Assembly: GCA_021734045.1 (NCBI GenBank)
Contig: JAIPJR010000029.1
Coordinates: forward strand, 1 to 31,975
DNA: 31,975 nt
DNA from: Fidelibacterota bacterium
GTDB taxonomy: Bacteria; Fidelibacterota; UBA8477
Direction: 5' to 3'
Part shown: positions 8,708-16,710 of the stretch, one piece after another
Layout of the letters: every line of letters starts with the position of its first letter
Position numbering within the stretch: the first letter of the stretch is position 1
Program-made: the position numbers and the translations under genes
Notes under the pieces: generated by a model
Seen by the model: only the letters and a program-made list of their open reading frames with translations
The model's database searches: none
What the model was told of the DNA's origin: nothing

Positions 8708-9058
8708 ATGTCAGAACAAAAACTATCCAAAGACGAACTGTTTATGTTATTGGTGAACCAGCTTTCCAGCTCCGCCTGGATTCAACTGGGAAAAATTCCC
8801 GATCCCATGTCGGGTAAAGTGGAGCGAAATCTGGAGGCGGCATCCCTTACCATTGACATTATTGACGCCATGGCTGATAAGTCAAAAGGCAATCTGGACA
8901 AAGATTCGGAGCAGTTTCTCAAAACAACATTAAGCCAGTTGAAAATGAACTATCTGGACGAGAAAAAGAAACCGGATCCACCGAAAGACGAAGAATTGGA
9001 CAAAAAAGAGACCGCCGGCAAGGACGACGCTGAAAAAGAAGCGCAGAAGGAAGAATAG
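8708..9058 (+). CDS. DUF1844 family protein
   Basis: The 116-residue soluble protein has an N-terminal alpha-helical DUF1844 domain (about 1-85). It includes LFMLLVNQLSSSAWIQLGK, the NLEAASLTIDIIDAMADKSKGNL stretch and a LSQLKMNYL helix. The last ~30 residues are a highly charged Lys/Asp/Glu tail of low complexity. No enzymatic motif is visible and the family has no defined role. An AGGAGG Shine-Dalgarno (8691-8696) precedes the ATG. The TAG stop at 9056-9058 is in the same reading frame as the following nfo gene, only 36 codons before its first conserved residues end, with no standard start codon between. The two are likely one transcript. Confidence 0.85.
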   Translation: MSEQKLSKDELFMLLVNQLSSSAWIQLGKIPDPMSGKVERNLEAASLTIDIIDAMADKSKGNLDKDSEQFLKTTLSQLKMNYLDEKKKPDPPKDEELDKKETAGKDDAEKEAQKEE

Positions 9059-9061
9059 TTT

Positions 9062-9946
9062 ATCGATACGTCAGCAAACGGGAGCGGACAAAAAAAATTT
9101 ATCGGTGCTCATGTCAGTGCCGCCGGCGGTGTGGAAAATGCCCCGCTGAATGCCGTCGAAATTGGCGCGACAGCCTTCGCTTTTTTCACGCGGAACCAAC
9201 GCCAATGGCATTCCAAACCACTCACAACGGAGAACATTGACGGTTTTAAGCGCAATTGTGAGGATCACGGATTTTCCCCCGAATATATCCTGCCCCACGA
9301 TAGCTATCTCATCAATCTGGGACATCCTGAACCGGAGAAACGCCAGAAGTCATTCAATGCGTTCCTGGACGAGATGCAGCGCTGTGAACAGTTGGGTTTG
9401 AAACTGCTAAATTTTCATCCCGGCAGCCATCTGAATCAGATCAGCGAGGAAGAATGTCTGACCAATATTGCGAATTCATTGAATCACGCATTGGAAATGA
9501 CCAATGGCGTCACGGCGGTCATTGAGAATACGGCCGGACAGGGGACAAATCTCGGGTTTCGGTTTGAACACCTGGCGGAGATCATTGATCAGGTTGAGGA
9601 CAAGTCGCGCGTGGGTGTCTGTATTGATACCTGCCACACTTTTGTAGCCGGGTATGATTTCCGCATGGAGATGGATTATATGCTCATGATGCAGCGTTTT
9701 GACCATATCGTGGGGCTGCAATACCTGCGCGGGATGCATCTCAATGACGCCAAAAAACCGTTCGGAAGCCGGGTGGACCGACATGAGTCATTGGGGAAAG
9801 GTCACATCGGCCTGGATGCATTCAGGTTGATCATGTCCGACGAGCGTCTCAATGGCATTCCCCTGATTCTGGAAACACCCAATCCGGACACCTGGCCGGA
9901 AGAGATCAGGCTGTTGAAATCGTTCGGCATGAAATCGTCTCCCTGA
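9062..9946 (+). CDS. nfo: Deoxyribonuclease IV (AP endonuclease Nfo), start codon unclear
   Basis: Nfo cleaves DNA 5' of abasic sites in base-excision repair, using a trinuclear zinc centre. All zinc-ligand motifs are visible: [65 protein letters not shown] and LILETPN. The conserved N-terminus [12 protein letters not shown] begins at 9095, giving 283 residues, close to the usual ~285. No ATG, GTG or TTG lies in frame between the preceding TAG (9056-9058) and this segment. The first standard start (GTG 9131) would delete strand 1. I place the start at ATC 9062, eight bases after AGGAAG (9048-9053), as the best guess. Amber readthrough from the DUF1844 gene, or slippage or an assembly error at the A8 run (9090-9097), are alternatives. 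The enzyme call is secure; the start is not. Confidence 0.9.
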   Translation: MDTSANGSGQKKFIGAHVSAAGGVENAPLNAVEIGATAFAFFTRNQRQWHSKPLTTENIDGFKRNCEDHGFSPEYILPHDSYLINLGHPEPEKRQKSFNAFLDEMQRCEQLGLKLLNFHPGSHLNQISEEECLTNIANSLNHALEMTNGVTAVIENTAGQGTNLGFRFEHLAEIIDQVEDKSRVGVCIDTCHTFVAGYDFRMEMDYMLMMQRFDHIVGLQYLRGMHLNDAKKPFGSRVDRHESLGKGHIGLDAFRLIMSDERLNGIPLILETPNPDTWPEEIRLLKSFGMKSSP

Positions 9947-10183
9947 AGTGGGGCATTACAGCGATCGAAAGGGGCATTTATCCACAGAATTCTTCGATTA
10001 TTTGCTGAGATCGGCACACAATCCCAAACAATAAACAATTTTTTGCCCGGTGCTTCGACGGAGCTCAGCAAGACGGGGTAAAAAATGATGGATATCCAAT
10101 AGGCAATATCAAAGACTATTCCCTTGGCCTCACCCTTGCAGCGTATTTTACAAACAATCACCAGAATCAATGAGGATGCCTGA

Positions 10184-11248
10184 ATGAGCATGACCAGTCG
10201 TGAACGGGTGAAAGCAGCACTAAACCACCAGGAAACCGACCGGGTTCCGGTGGGAGAGATCGGTGGCGGCTATGTGGAGGAATTTGTCCGGGCGATTATC
10301 AGCGATGCCTACCGGACCGATGAGGATGGCTATTTTCATAACCATAAATTATTGCGGGAAACCCTGGCGGCAGACATTATGGGCGCCCGGGCGATTTCAC
10401 CCAATCCGGACGAGCTGGTGGGCGAGCACCCGGAGTGGGGCACGCCGGTGTACCGTAATTTTTGGGGCTCGGAGGTCACCAATCCGCCGGATTCTACCCA
10501 ACAACTGGTGAAACCCATTGCTGAAACTCCGGAAGAGCTGGAAAAATGGGAGCCGCCGGACTGGACCCGATTTTCCGGAGATGTGATCGCCCGGTGGAAA
10601 CGGGAAACCGATTTTTTCATCCTGGCCACCACCAATGCCGGGTTCGATCTGGGGTATGAAATTTTAGGATTTGAACGATTCATGCTCTGGACAGCTTTAG
10701 AGCCCCGGGTGATGCGGGGGTATTATGAAAAACTCATCGAAACCAACATCGGCTTCGCGAAAATCGCCGCCAAAGTCGGAGCTGACGCGGTATTGATCGC
10801 TGATGATCTGGCATTCAACAGCGGGCCGTTTGTGGACCCGGAATATCTGCGCCGCGATTATTTTCCCTTGTTAAAGAAGCAGATACAGACAATCCATGAC
10901 TTGGGACTTCCGGTGATTTTTCACTCGGATGGCGATTTGCATATGCTCATGGACGATCTCCTGGACTGCGGGATTGACGGTCTCCAGTCCTGTGATCCCA
11001 ATGCCAATATGGATATTCCGGCGTTGAAACAGCAGTATGGCGAGCGATTGACATTTATGGGAAATATTGACATTGATCTTCTGGCTCAGGGGACACCCCA
11101 AGAGGTGGGAAGCGTAACCCGTGACCTCATCCGCGATGCCCGGACCGGCGGTGGCTTTATTCTCAGCGCCAGTAATGTGATAACCAAATATTGTAAACCG
11201 GAAAATGTCCTGGCCATGTATGCGGCAGTGACCGAGATGGAGCGATGA
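10184..11248 (+). CDS. Uroporphyrinogen decarboxylase-family (URO-D) methyltransferase
   Basis: The 354-residue protein has the URO-D TIM-barrel fold. It starts MSMTSRERVKAALNHQETDRVPV, a hallmark of MtaA/CmuA-type methyltransferases rather than HemE. Other features are the barrel strands ILATTNAGFDLGYE, DAVLIADDLAFNSG and PVIFHSDGDLHMLMDDLLDCGIDGLQ, and a closing TGGGFILSASN. Housekeeping HemE begins differently and has other arginine motifs. The ATG follows a GAGG box (10172-10175). A corrinoid-binding protein gene starts three bases after the stop, so the pair probably moves a methyl group between a substrate and cobalamin, as in methanol, methylamine or O-demethylase systems. The methyl donor cannot be told. 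The 237 bases before the gene (9947-10183) hold no gene. Confidence 0.88.
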   Translation: MSMTSRERVKAALNHQETDRVPVGEIGGGYVEEFVRAIISDAYRTDEDGYFHNHKLLRETLAADIMGARAISPNPDELVGEHPEWGTPVYRNFWGSEVTNPPDSTQQLVKPIAETPEELEKWEPPDWTRFSGDVIARWKRETDFFILATTNAGFDLGYEILGFERFMLWTALEPRVMRGYYEKLIETNIGFAKIAAKVGADAVLIADDLAFNSGPFVDPEYLRRDYFPLLKKQIQTIHDLGLPVIFHSDGDLHMLMDDLLDCGIDGLQSCDPNANMDIPALKQQYGERLTFMGNIDIDLLAQGTPQEVGSVTRDLIRDARTGGGFILSASNVITKYCKPENVLAMYAAVTEMER

Positions 11249-11251
11249 GAG

Positions 11252-11902
11252 ATGAATGCTGTAACCTTTGACCATATTTCCCAGAGCGTGATTACCGGTG
11301 CCACCGGGACAATTGTTAAACAGGTGGAGACCTTGCTGGACGATGGGCTTACGGCACGAGAAATCCTGAATCAGGGGTTGATGCCGGGCATGAGTGTGGT
11401 GGGTGACCGTTTCCGACGGAATGAAATGTTTTTGCCCCAGGTGCTGCTGTCCGCACAAGCCATGAAAATGGCTGTGGATCTGCTAAAGCCCAAATTGCTG
11501 GATGAGTCGGAAGAGGGCGGGAATGCCCACGGTACCGTTGTGGTGGGAACCGTGAAGGGTGATATGCACGACATTGGCAAGAACCTGGTGAAAATCATGC
11601 TGTCGGGTGCGGGATTTGAGGTGATTGATCTGGGAACCAATGTGACTGAACAAAAATTTGTGGATTCGCTCCGTCAGTCCGGTGCTCAATATGTGGGCTT
11701 ATCAGCTCTGCTAAGCTCCACCATGAAACACATGAAAGCAGTGATCGAGGCGATTCGACGAGAGCCGGATTTGGATCATGTCCGTGTCATTATTGGCGGG
11801 GCGCCTGTGAGTCGCGAGTTCGCCCAGACCATTGGTGCGGATGGCTACGCCCCCAATGCCGCCAGCGCGGTGGATGTGATTAAAGGGCTGGAGGCAGATT
11901 AA
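11252..11902 (+). CDS. Corrinoid (B12-binding) methyltransferase protein
   Basis: This 216-residue protein should carry the cobalamin that shuttles the methyl group for the upstream URO-D-family enzyme. An N-terminal helical cap (about 1-90, with LDDGLTAREILNQGLMPGM and FLPQVLLSAQAMKMAVDLLKP) is followed by a Rossmann-like B12 domain. The lower-ligand motif DMHDIGKN (DxHxxG) falls at about 107-114, with the expected GFEVIDLGTNV and QYVGLSALLSSTM stretches after it. This two-domain arrangement matches MtaC/MtbC and the B12 modules of MetH. It starts three bases after the preceding stop, so translation is likely coupled. No RACo-like reactivase or second methyltransferase gene is adjacent. Confidence 0.93.
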   Translation: MNAVTFDHISQSVITGATGTIVKQVETLLDDGLTAREILNQGLMPGMSVVGDRFRRNEMFLPQVLLSAQAMKMAVDLLKPKLLDESEEGGNAHGTVVVGTVKGDMHDIGKNLVKIMLSGAGFEVIDLGTNVTEQKFVDSLRQSGAQYVGLSALLSSTMKHMKAVIEAIRREPDLDHVRVIIGGAPVSREFAQTIGADGYAPNAASAVDVIKGLEAD

Positions 11903-11911
11903 GAGTTTTTA

Positions 11912-12055
11912 TCCGCGAATTTCCCCAAAGGGATCCCTCCGGGACACGAAAAGACTCGAATTAGAAAAAAATAAAAGCTCCGTACTCCTCAGCATCTTCT
12001 CCGAGATTCTCCGTATAATAATCTAAAAAAGAAAATCCGCGTGATCCGCAGCAGA
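11912..12055. repeat. Interspersed repeat fragments after the corrinoid gene
   Basis: The 163-base gap between the converging corrinoid and PorV/PorQ-like genes holds no gene. It contains 'atccgcgaatt' near 11912, 'gggatccctccgggacacga' near 11930-11949, and 'aaaatccgcgtgatccgcag' near 12034-12053. These resemble the CCGCAGATT/CGCGGAT strings in 3128-3786. Confidence 0.45.
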
Positions 12056-12065
12056 ATAAGGTGAA

Positions 12066-12971
12066 TTAAAGCTTTACAGCCAGTGACATCTGTTGCACGA
12101 CACCGGCACCTCCGAAACTTTGCAGAGCGAATTCAAAGGATAACTTCTTCATCGTCAGACTGAATCCCGCCGTTCCACCGGCGATAAAATCGCTCCGCAG
12201 GACATTGGTCTGGAGGTCAAAGCGGTTGGAATTCAGACCAGCCCGCAGGGAAAAATTTTCCTGAACAAACAATTCGCCGCCTACGGCTACACGCCATTGT
12301 TGTTGGCGATTCATGTGGGCGTCCAGATGGACCCGGGCCGGCAGGTACATGAGCTGTTGCGATCCGCCCACCACCAGTGTGGTGGGAAGGTCATCAGCGC
12401 CCTGATTGGCGCCAAAATTCATGAGAGCTATCCCGATTGTGGTGGAGTCATCCCGAAAATGGTACATTCCACCCACGGAGGAAACCAATGTCTGTTGTGT
12501 CTCGTTATCAACGACTACGGAGTATAGACCAAGTCGTCCTCCCAGGGCAACCTGGGGAAGAATGTCGAGGGCATAACCGCCACCCACATAGAGCTCGTGA
12601 AATCCGAAGGTACCCGTCTGGGTGTTATGTTCATCCGTGCGATCGAAGGTGCCGTAGTTGAAGTAGGTGGCCTCACCGAAAAACCGATGTTGCTCCACGG
12701 GCATTACACCACCCAGCCCCACGCCCTGGATATCCGCAACATGGCGTACGGAACCGGTAAACGCCTGGAAACCTGTGGTGAGTGCTGCTGCAGCGGGATT
12801 GGTGAAGATTTGAAATTCATCACCGCCGGCAGCGGCGTAAGTGCCGCCCATTCCGGCTGAGCCGGTACTAAAGGGGAAGGTCAACAGGTGATAACCGGAG
12901 GTGGCGGCCGGTAGTGTTTTCGCTCCCCAAAAGAGCAGTAATAATCCAAGAAGTGTGCGTAAACGAGTCAT
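12066..12971 (-). CDS. PorV/PorQ-family outer-membrane protein
   Basis: The 301-residue protein begins with a signal peptide (about 1-23, LLGLLLLFWGAKTLPAA). It has the PorV/PorQ N-terminal signature FPFSTGSAGMGGTYAAAGGDEFQIFTNPAAAAL, in which an early Gly-rich turn is followed by NPA. The rest alternates short beta strands, as in FadL-like barrels, ending in a strand with hydrophobic C-terminus SLAVKL. Relatives act in type IX secretion, shuttling cargo from the translocon to the attachment complex, but many paralogues have no known role. A GAGGT Shine-Dalgarno precedes the ATG. The gene is divergent from tnaA and the subtilase, which has a T9SS domain. That proximity is suggestive, not proof of partnership. 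Confidence 0.8.
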   Translation of the reverse strand: MTRLRTLLGLLLLFWGAKTLPAATSGYHLLTFPFSTGSAGMGGTYAAAGGDEFQIFTNPAAAALTTGFQAFTGSVRHVADIQGVGLGGVMPVEQHRFFGEATYFNYGTFDRTDEHNTQTGTFGFHELYVGGGYALDILPQVALGGRLGLYSVVVDNETQQTLVSSVGGMYHFRDDSTTIGIALMNFGANQGADDLPTTLVVGGSQQLMYLPARVHLDAHMNRQQQWRVAVGGELFVQENFSLRAGLNSNRFDLQTNVLRSDFIAGGTAGFSLTMKKLSFEFALQSFGGAGVVQQMSLAVKL

Positions 12972-13155
12972 TTACCTCTATTGGGTTCGTTGATTAGCAA
13001 AATGTTGTCCGTTAAAACCTTAGCTGCGGTAAGTGTTCCCATGGCCGAGTCTAAATCGGGGGTGGAAAATCACCAAGAAGAATTTCTGGTGGAATCGAGA
13101 AGAAATCGTCACGCCACACCCATGTCCGGCGTAGCCTTTGCAAAGCTCAAGCTGT

Positions 13156-13173
13156 ATCTTTGAATTCAAAGAT
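13156..13173. promoter_or_regulatory. Perfect 18-bp palindrome upstream of tnaA
   Basis: ATCTTTGAATTCAAAGAT is a perfect palindrome centred 37 bases before the tnaA ATG, in the gap between divergent genes. Its size and position fit an operator for a dimeric regulator. The site could also form a hairpin in the leader. No regulator gene is nearby. Confidence 0.5.
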
Positions 13174-13201
13174 GAACCTATGATAGGGAGTGGAATCGGG
13201 C

Positions 13202-14578
13202 ATGAAATACCCACCAGAACCGTTTAAAATCAAAGTTGTCGAGCCCATTGGGCGTACCACCCGGGAAGAGCGGGAGACTGTATTGGAACAAGCCGGGTAT
13301 AATGTTTTCAATATTCCGGCGGATAAAATTTACATTGATTTACTTACTGACAGCGGCACCAGCGCCATGAGTGATAATCAATGGGCCGGCATCATGCTTG
13401 GGGATGAATCCTATGCCGGCAGCCGGAATTATTACCATTTCGAGCAGGCTGTTCAAAAAATCTTCGGGTTTAAGCATGTGATTCCCACCCATCAGGGTCG
13501 GGTAGCGGAAAACCTGCTGTTCTCCACCATATTGCACAAAGGCCTGGTCGTTCCCAATAACAGCCATTTTGACACCACCCGTGCCAATGTGGAATTTAAC
13601 GGTGCCGAAGCGGTGGATCTGGTGATTGATGAAGCCAAGGATCCGAATAAGATTCTGCCATTCAAAGGCAATATTGACCTGAACAAGCTGGAAGCGCTTA
13701 TCCAAAAAGTGGGACGGGAAAAAATCCCGCTGGGCATGCTCACCATTACCAACAATTCCGGTGGTGGTCAGCCGGTCTCCATGGCCAATATCCGGGCCAC
13801 CGCAGAGCTCTTATATTCCCATGAAATTCCACTCATCATCGATGCCTGTCGATTTGCGGAGAATGCCTGGTTTATCCAGCAGCGGGAAGCGGGTTACGCG
13901 GATAAAACCATCCTGGAAATCGCCAATGAAATGTTTTCTTATGCTGACGGCTGTACCATGAGCGCGAAAAAGGACGGGCTGGTGAATATTGGTGGTTTCA
14001 TCGCACTCAATGACGATCAATTAACCCAGCAGCTTACCAACCGGTTGATTCTCATTGAGGGCTTTCCCACTTACGGCGGTCTGGCGGGGCGCGATCTGGA
14101 AGCCATTGCCCGGGGATTAGCGGAAGTTTTGGATGAAAATTATCTGGCGTACCGCATTGGACAGGTAGCCCGGATGGGAGATCGGCTGGAAGAAGCCGGC
14201 GTGCCATTTTTAAAACCCACCGGTGGCCATGCGGTGTATCTGGACGCAAAATCGTTTCTTGCCCACATCCCCCAGAGCCAATTTCCCGGTATCGCCCTGA
14301 CGGTTGAGCTGTATCTCCATGCCGGGATTCGTGCTGTGGAAATCGGGAGTCTGATGTTCGCGCATAAAGATGCCCAAACCGGCACGACCCATTACCCCGA
14401 GTTGGAATTGGTGCGGCTGGCCATTCCACGGCGGGTGTACACCAATAGTCAGATGGAATATGTGGCCGAAAGTATTATCGAAATTTATGAAAATCGGCAG
14501 GAACTTCGCGGGTTTGAACTGACTTATGAAGCGCCAGTCCTACGCCATTTCACAGCCCGGCTACACCCCTTAGCCTAG
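13202..14578 (+). CDS. tnaA: Tryptophanase (tryptophan indole-lyase)
   Basis: This PLP-dependent beta-eliminating lyase splits tryptophan into indole, pyruvate and ammonia. The 458-residue protein has the whole family framework: IDLLTDSGT (45-53), THQGR (96-100), SMANIRA and the PLP lysine in MSAKKDG (Lys257). The sister enzyme tyrosine phenol-lyase is close, and MSDNQWAG and MFSYADGCTM look like it. Residues that separate the two favour tryptophanase: Asp in SHFDTT (124, Thr in tyrosine phenol-lyase), GIRAVEIGS in place of the phenol-lyase SMERG, and REAGY/EGFPTYGG. I chose ATG 202 bases into the 13000s (13202), with GGGAG (13186-13190) upstream; GTG 13190 would add four residues. A secreted subtilase gene follows after 11 bases, suggesting peptide and amino-acid catabolism. 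Confidence 0.92.
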   Translation: MKYPPEPFKIKVVEPIGRTTREERETVLEQAGYNVFNIPADKIYIDLLTDSGTSAMSDNQWAGIMLGDESYAGSRNYYHFEQAVQKIFGFKHVIPTHQGRVAENLLFSTILHKGLVVPNNSHFDTTRANVEFNGAEAVDLVIDEAKDPNKILPFKGNIDLNKLEALIQKVGREKIPLGMLTITNNSGGGQPVSMANIRATAELLYSHEIPLIIDACRFAENAWFIQQREAGYADKTILEIANEMFSYADGCTMSAKKDGLVNIGGFIALNDDQLTQQLTNRLILIEGFPTYGGLAGRDLEAIARGLAEVLDENYLAYRIGQVARMGDRLEEAGVPFLKPTGGHAVYLDAKSFLAHIPQSQFPGIALTVELYLHAGIRAVEIGSLMFAHKDAQTGTTHYPELELVRLAIPRRVYTNSQMEYVAESIIEIYENRQELRGFELTYEAPVLRHFTARLHPLA

Positions 14579-14589
14579 TAGTCTGGTTC

Positions 14590-16212
14590 ATGTTTCCCGC
14601 GACCATGCGACGCTATTTTCCTCGTTTCATCTTCATCACGAGCCTTTTTTTTATCTCATCAACACTGTACGCTGAAACCGACTCGCATCACTATTGGGTG
14701 TTTTTCCGCGACAAAGGTCCCCAGGCACTCCAAAAGCCCATTCCCCTGAGTCCGGAAACCAGCCGGCGCATTGCCTTGCGGGGGAGGGACAAGGTCTGGC
14801 AAAATATCCCGGTCTATGAACCGTACGTGGATGAAATAGGTCTGGTGGGTGTGACTATCCGACAGCGCTCCCGGTGGTTCAATGCTGTGAGCGTGTCCAT
14901 TTCTACCCCTGCGGATCTGGATCGCATAAGACAATTGTCCAGTGTGAAAGGAATTCGACCGGTGGCCAGGGCGGGGCGTAAATATCCTCCAGAATTGTCC
15001 GCACCACTGGCACGGATGACAGATTTCAAATACGGTAACTCCCGATTTCAGAACGAATTGTTGAATCTTACGGCCCTGCACGCAGAAGGCTGGAACGGCA
15101 CCGGTGTGAGAATCGGCGTGTTCGATACCGGTTTCTTGTTATCGCACCCGGTATTTCAGCAATTGAATGTGGTCGCTGGTTATGATTTTGTTGCCCACGA
15201 GACCAATTTGGATGGCGTGAGTTCGGGTCATGGTACGGCCTGCCTGGGTTTAATTGCGGGTTACATGCCCGGTGAGTTTATAGGCGCTGCAAATGGGGCT
15301 TCGTTTCTGTTAGCGCGGACGGAAAATGCTACGACCGAAACGCCGGCTGAGGAGGATAACTGGGTCGCGGCCCTGGAGTGGGCGGATGCCCGGGGTGTTG
15401 AAATAATCTCCTCCTCGTTGGCCTATAAGGAATTTGATAATCCGACAGATTCATATCCCACTGACGCCCTGGATGGTGAAACGACGGTTATCACCCAGGC
15501 AACGAATATTGCCGCCCAGCGGGGGATTTTGGTGGTGAATGCCATGGGTAACGAGGGGCCTGATCCCACAACGCTCTGGGCGCCGGCGGACGGAAAACAT
15601 GTGCTGAGTGTGGGCGGAATTAATCAGGACTATTCTGCTTATGCGCAGGGCAGTCGCGGCCCCACCGCCGATGGCCGCATCAAGCCGGACGTGGTGACGC
15701 TGGCTACGACAGTATTTTTACCGTCCCAGGGTGGTGGGTATTATTACAGTTCGGGAACTTCTTTTGCCACGCCCATGATCGCTGGAGGGGCGGCGTTGGT
15801 GCTGCAGGCGCGCCCGGATTTACCACCTGATAGTGTTATTGCCTTGTTTCGTGCCGCCGGAGATCGATGGACATCACCGGATAATACATTCGGTTGGGGG
15901 GTACCCAATGTGCGCGCCATTATTGCTCGGCTTACGGCCGATACCGGTGATGAAGTCTCAACCAGGGTTTTTCCCAATCCGGTGAGTACAACGCCATTCT
16001 CAGTAAAATTGAGCCGGAACCGGGCGCCCATTTTGGAAACCTATCGCGTGTATAATCTGCGTGGTCAATTGGTGGGTGAAGGAAACCCACGGGTCACGAA
16101 TATCAATGAATTCAGGATCAACCACCTCCCGGAGCTTGCCGCCGGACTTTACTTTATCATTGCTGAAACAGCCACAGAAACGTTTCGGGCAAAATTCGTC
16201 TATCTTCCCTAA
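14590..16212 (+). CDS. Secreted S8 subtilisin-like protease with T9SS sorting domain
   Basis: The 540-residue protein has a signal peptide (about 7-28), a propeptide-like region (about 30-150), and a subtilase domain. Its triad is complete: Asp179 (GVFDTG), His214 (GHGTACLG) and Ser391 (SGTSFATPM), with oxyanion Asn321 (GNEG). The last ~80 residues, from VFPNPVSTTPF to GLYFIIAE...KFVYLP, form a type A T9SS C-terminal domain. The protease should therefore be exported through the type IX system and anchored or released at the surface. Translation may begin at ATG 14590 or ATG 14605; neither has a clear ribosome site. The gene sits 11 bases after tnaA, probably in the same transcript, linking extracellular proteolysis with tryptophan breakdown. 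Confidence 0.93.
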   Translation: MFPATMRRYFPRFIFITSLFFISSTLYAETDSHHYWVFFRDKGPQALQKPIPLSPETSRRIALRGRDKVWQNIPVYEPYVDEIGLVGVTIRQRSRWFNAVSVSISTPADLDRIRQLSSVKGIRPVARAGRKYPPELSAPLARMTDFKYGNSRFQNELLNLTALHAEGWNGTGVRIGVFDTGFLLSHPVFQQLNVVAGYDFVAHETNLDGVSSGHGTACLGLIAGYMPGEFIGAANGASFLLARTENATTETPAEEDNWVAALEWADARGVEIISSSLAYKEFDNPTDSYPTDALDGETTVITQATNIAAQRGILVVNAMGNEGPDPTTLWAPADGKHVLSVGGINQDYSAYAQGSRGPTADGRIKPDVVTLATTVFLPSQGGGYYYSSGTSFATPMIAGGAALVLQARPDLPPDSVIALFRAAGDRWTSPDNTFGWGVPNVRAIIARLTADTGDEVSTRVFPNPVSTTPFSVKLSRNRAPILETYRVYNLRGQLVGEGNPRVTNINEFRINHLPELAAGLYFIIAETATETFRAKFVYLP

Positions 16213-16232
16213 AATTGGAAAATTCTCAAATC

Positions 16233-16261
16233 TTGCATCTTTAATCTGCTGCGTTTATATT
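16233..16261 (+). promoter_or_regulatory. Predicted promoter of ssb
   Basis: TTGCAT (16233-16238) and TATATT (16256-16261) are separated by an ideal 17 bases and lie 44 bases before the ssb ATG. A 7-bp inverted repeat follows directly. Confidence 0.6.
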
Positions 16262-16264
16262 CGC

Positions 16265-16287
16265 GTGTTAATACTATTTTTTAACAC
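16265..16287. promoter_or_regulatory. Inverted repeat at the predicted ssb transcription start
   Basis: GTGTTAA (16265-16271) and TTAACAC (16281-16287) form a perfect 7-bp inverted repeat with a 9-base spacer. It covers the expected start of transcription. It may be an operator or a 5' UTR hairpin upstream of the AGGAGG ribosome site (16296-16301). Confidence 0.45.
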
Positions 16288-16305
16288 TAACAACCAGGAG
16301 GACTT

Positions 16306-16710
16306 ATGCAGCGCAATAGCCTGAATAAGGTCATGTTGGTCGGTCATGTCGGCGCCGATCCGGATGTTCGTTACACACCGAAAGGGACGGCCATCGCGAA
16401 CCTGAGCCTGGCTACCAATGAAACCCATAAAGATGACAAGGGTGAATGGGTAGAAAATACCGAATGGCACAAGCTGGTTATTTGGGGCAAAAAGGCTGAG
16501 TTCGTAGAGGAGTATGTAAAGAAAGGGAGTATGATCCTGGTGGAAGGGCGACTCCAGACCCGCAATTGGGAGGACAAGGAGAAACACAAACACTATGTGA
16601 CCGAAGTAGTTTGTGATCGCGTCACCCTGTTGGGCTCCGGTTCAGGAAAAAACAAAACCAAGGCTACGACAGCTGACGACGAGGAATCAGAAGAGGACCT
16701 GCCCTTCTGA
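16306..16710 (+). CDS. ssb: Single-stranded DNA-binding protein
   Basis: SSB coats single-stranded DNA during replication, recombination and repair, and recruits partner proteins. The 134-residue protein has the OB fold (about 1-108) with typical SLNKVMLVGHVGADPDVRYT, ATNE and VENTEWHKLVIWGKKAEFVEEYVKKGS segments. A short flexible linker leads to an acidic tail ending DLPF, the partner-binding tip. It is shorter than E. coli SSB because the linker is brief. AGGAGG (16296-16301) lies four bases before the ATG. The gene has its own predicted promoter, and a long hairpin begins within its last codons, so it is probably monocistronic. Confidence 0.97.
   Translation: MQRNSLNKVMLVGHVGADPDVRYTPKGTAIANLSLATNETHKDDKGEWVENTEWHKLVIWGKKAEFVEEYVKKGSMILVEGRLQTRNWEDKEKHKHYVTEVVCDRVTLLGSGSGKNKTKATTADDEESEEDLPF

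Noticed and set aside
9947-10183. Possible gene or RNA between nfo and the URO-D gene
   Set aside because: No open frame or fold stands out; only a short 'gcttcgacggagctcagcaa' repeat-like string is visible.
12981-13163. 60-residue open frame upstream of tnaA as a possible TnaC-like leader peptide
   Set aside because: It is far longer than TnaC, has no tryptophan, starts at a weak TTG, and has no clear ribosome site.
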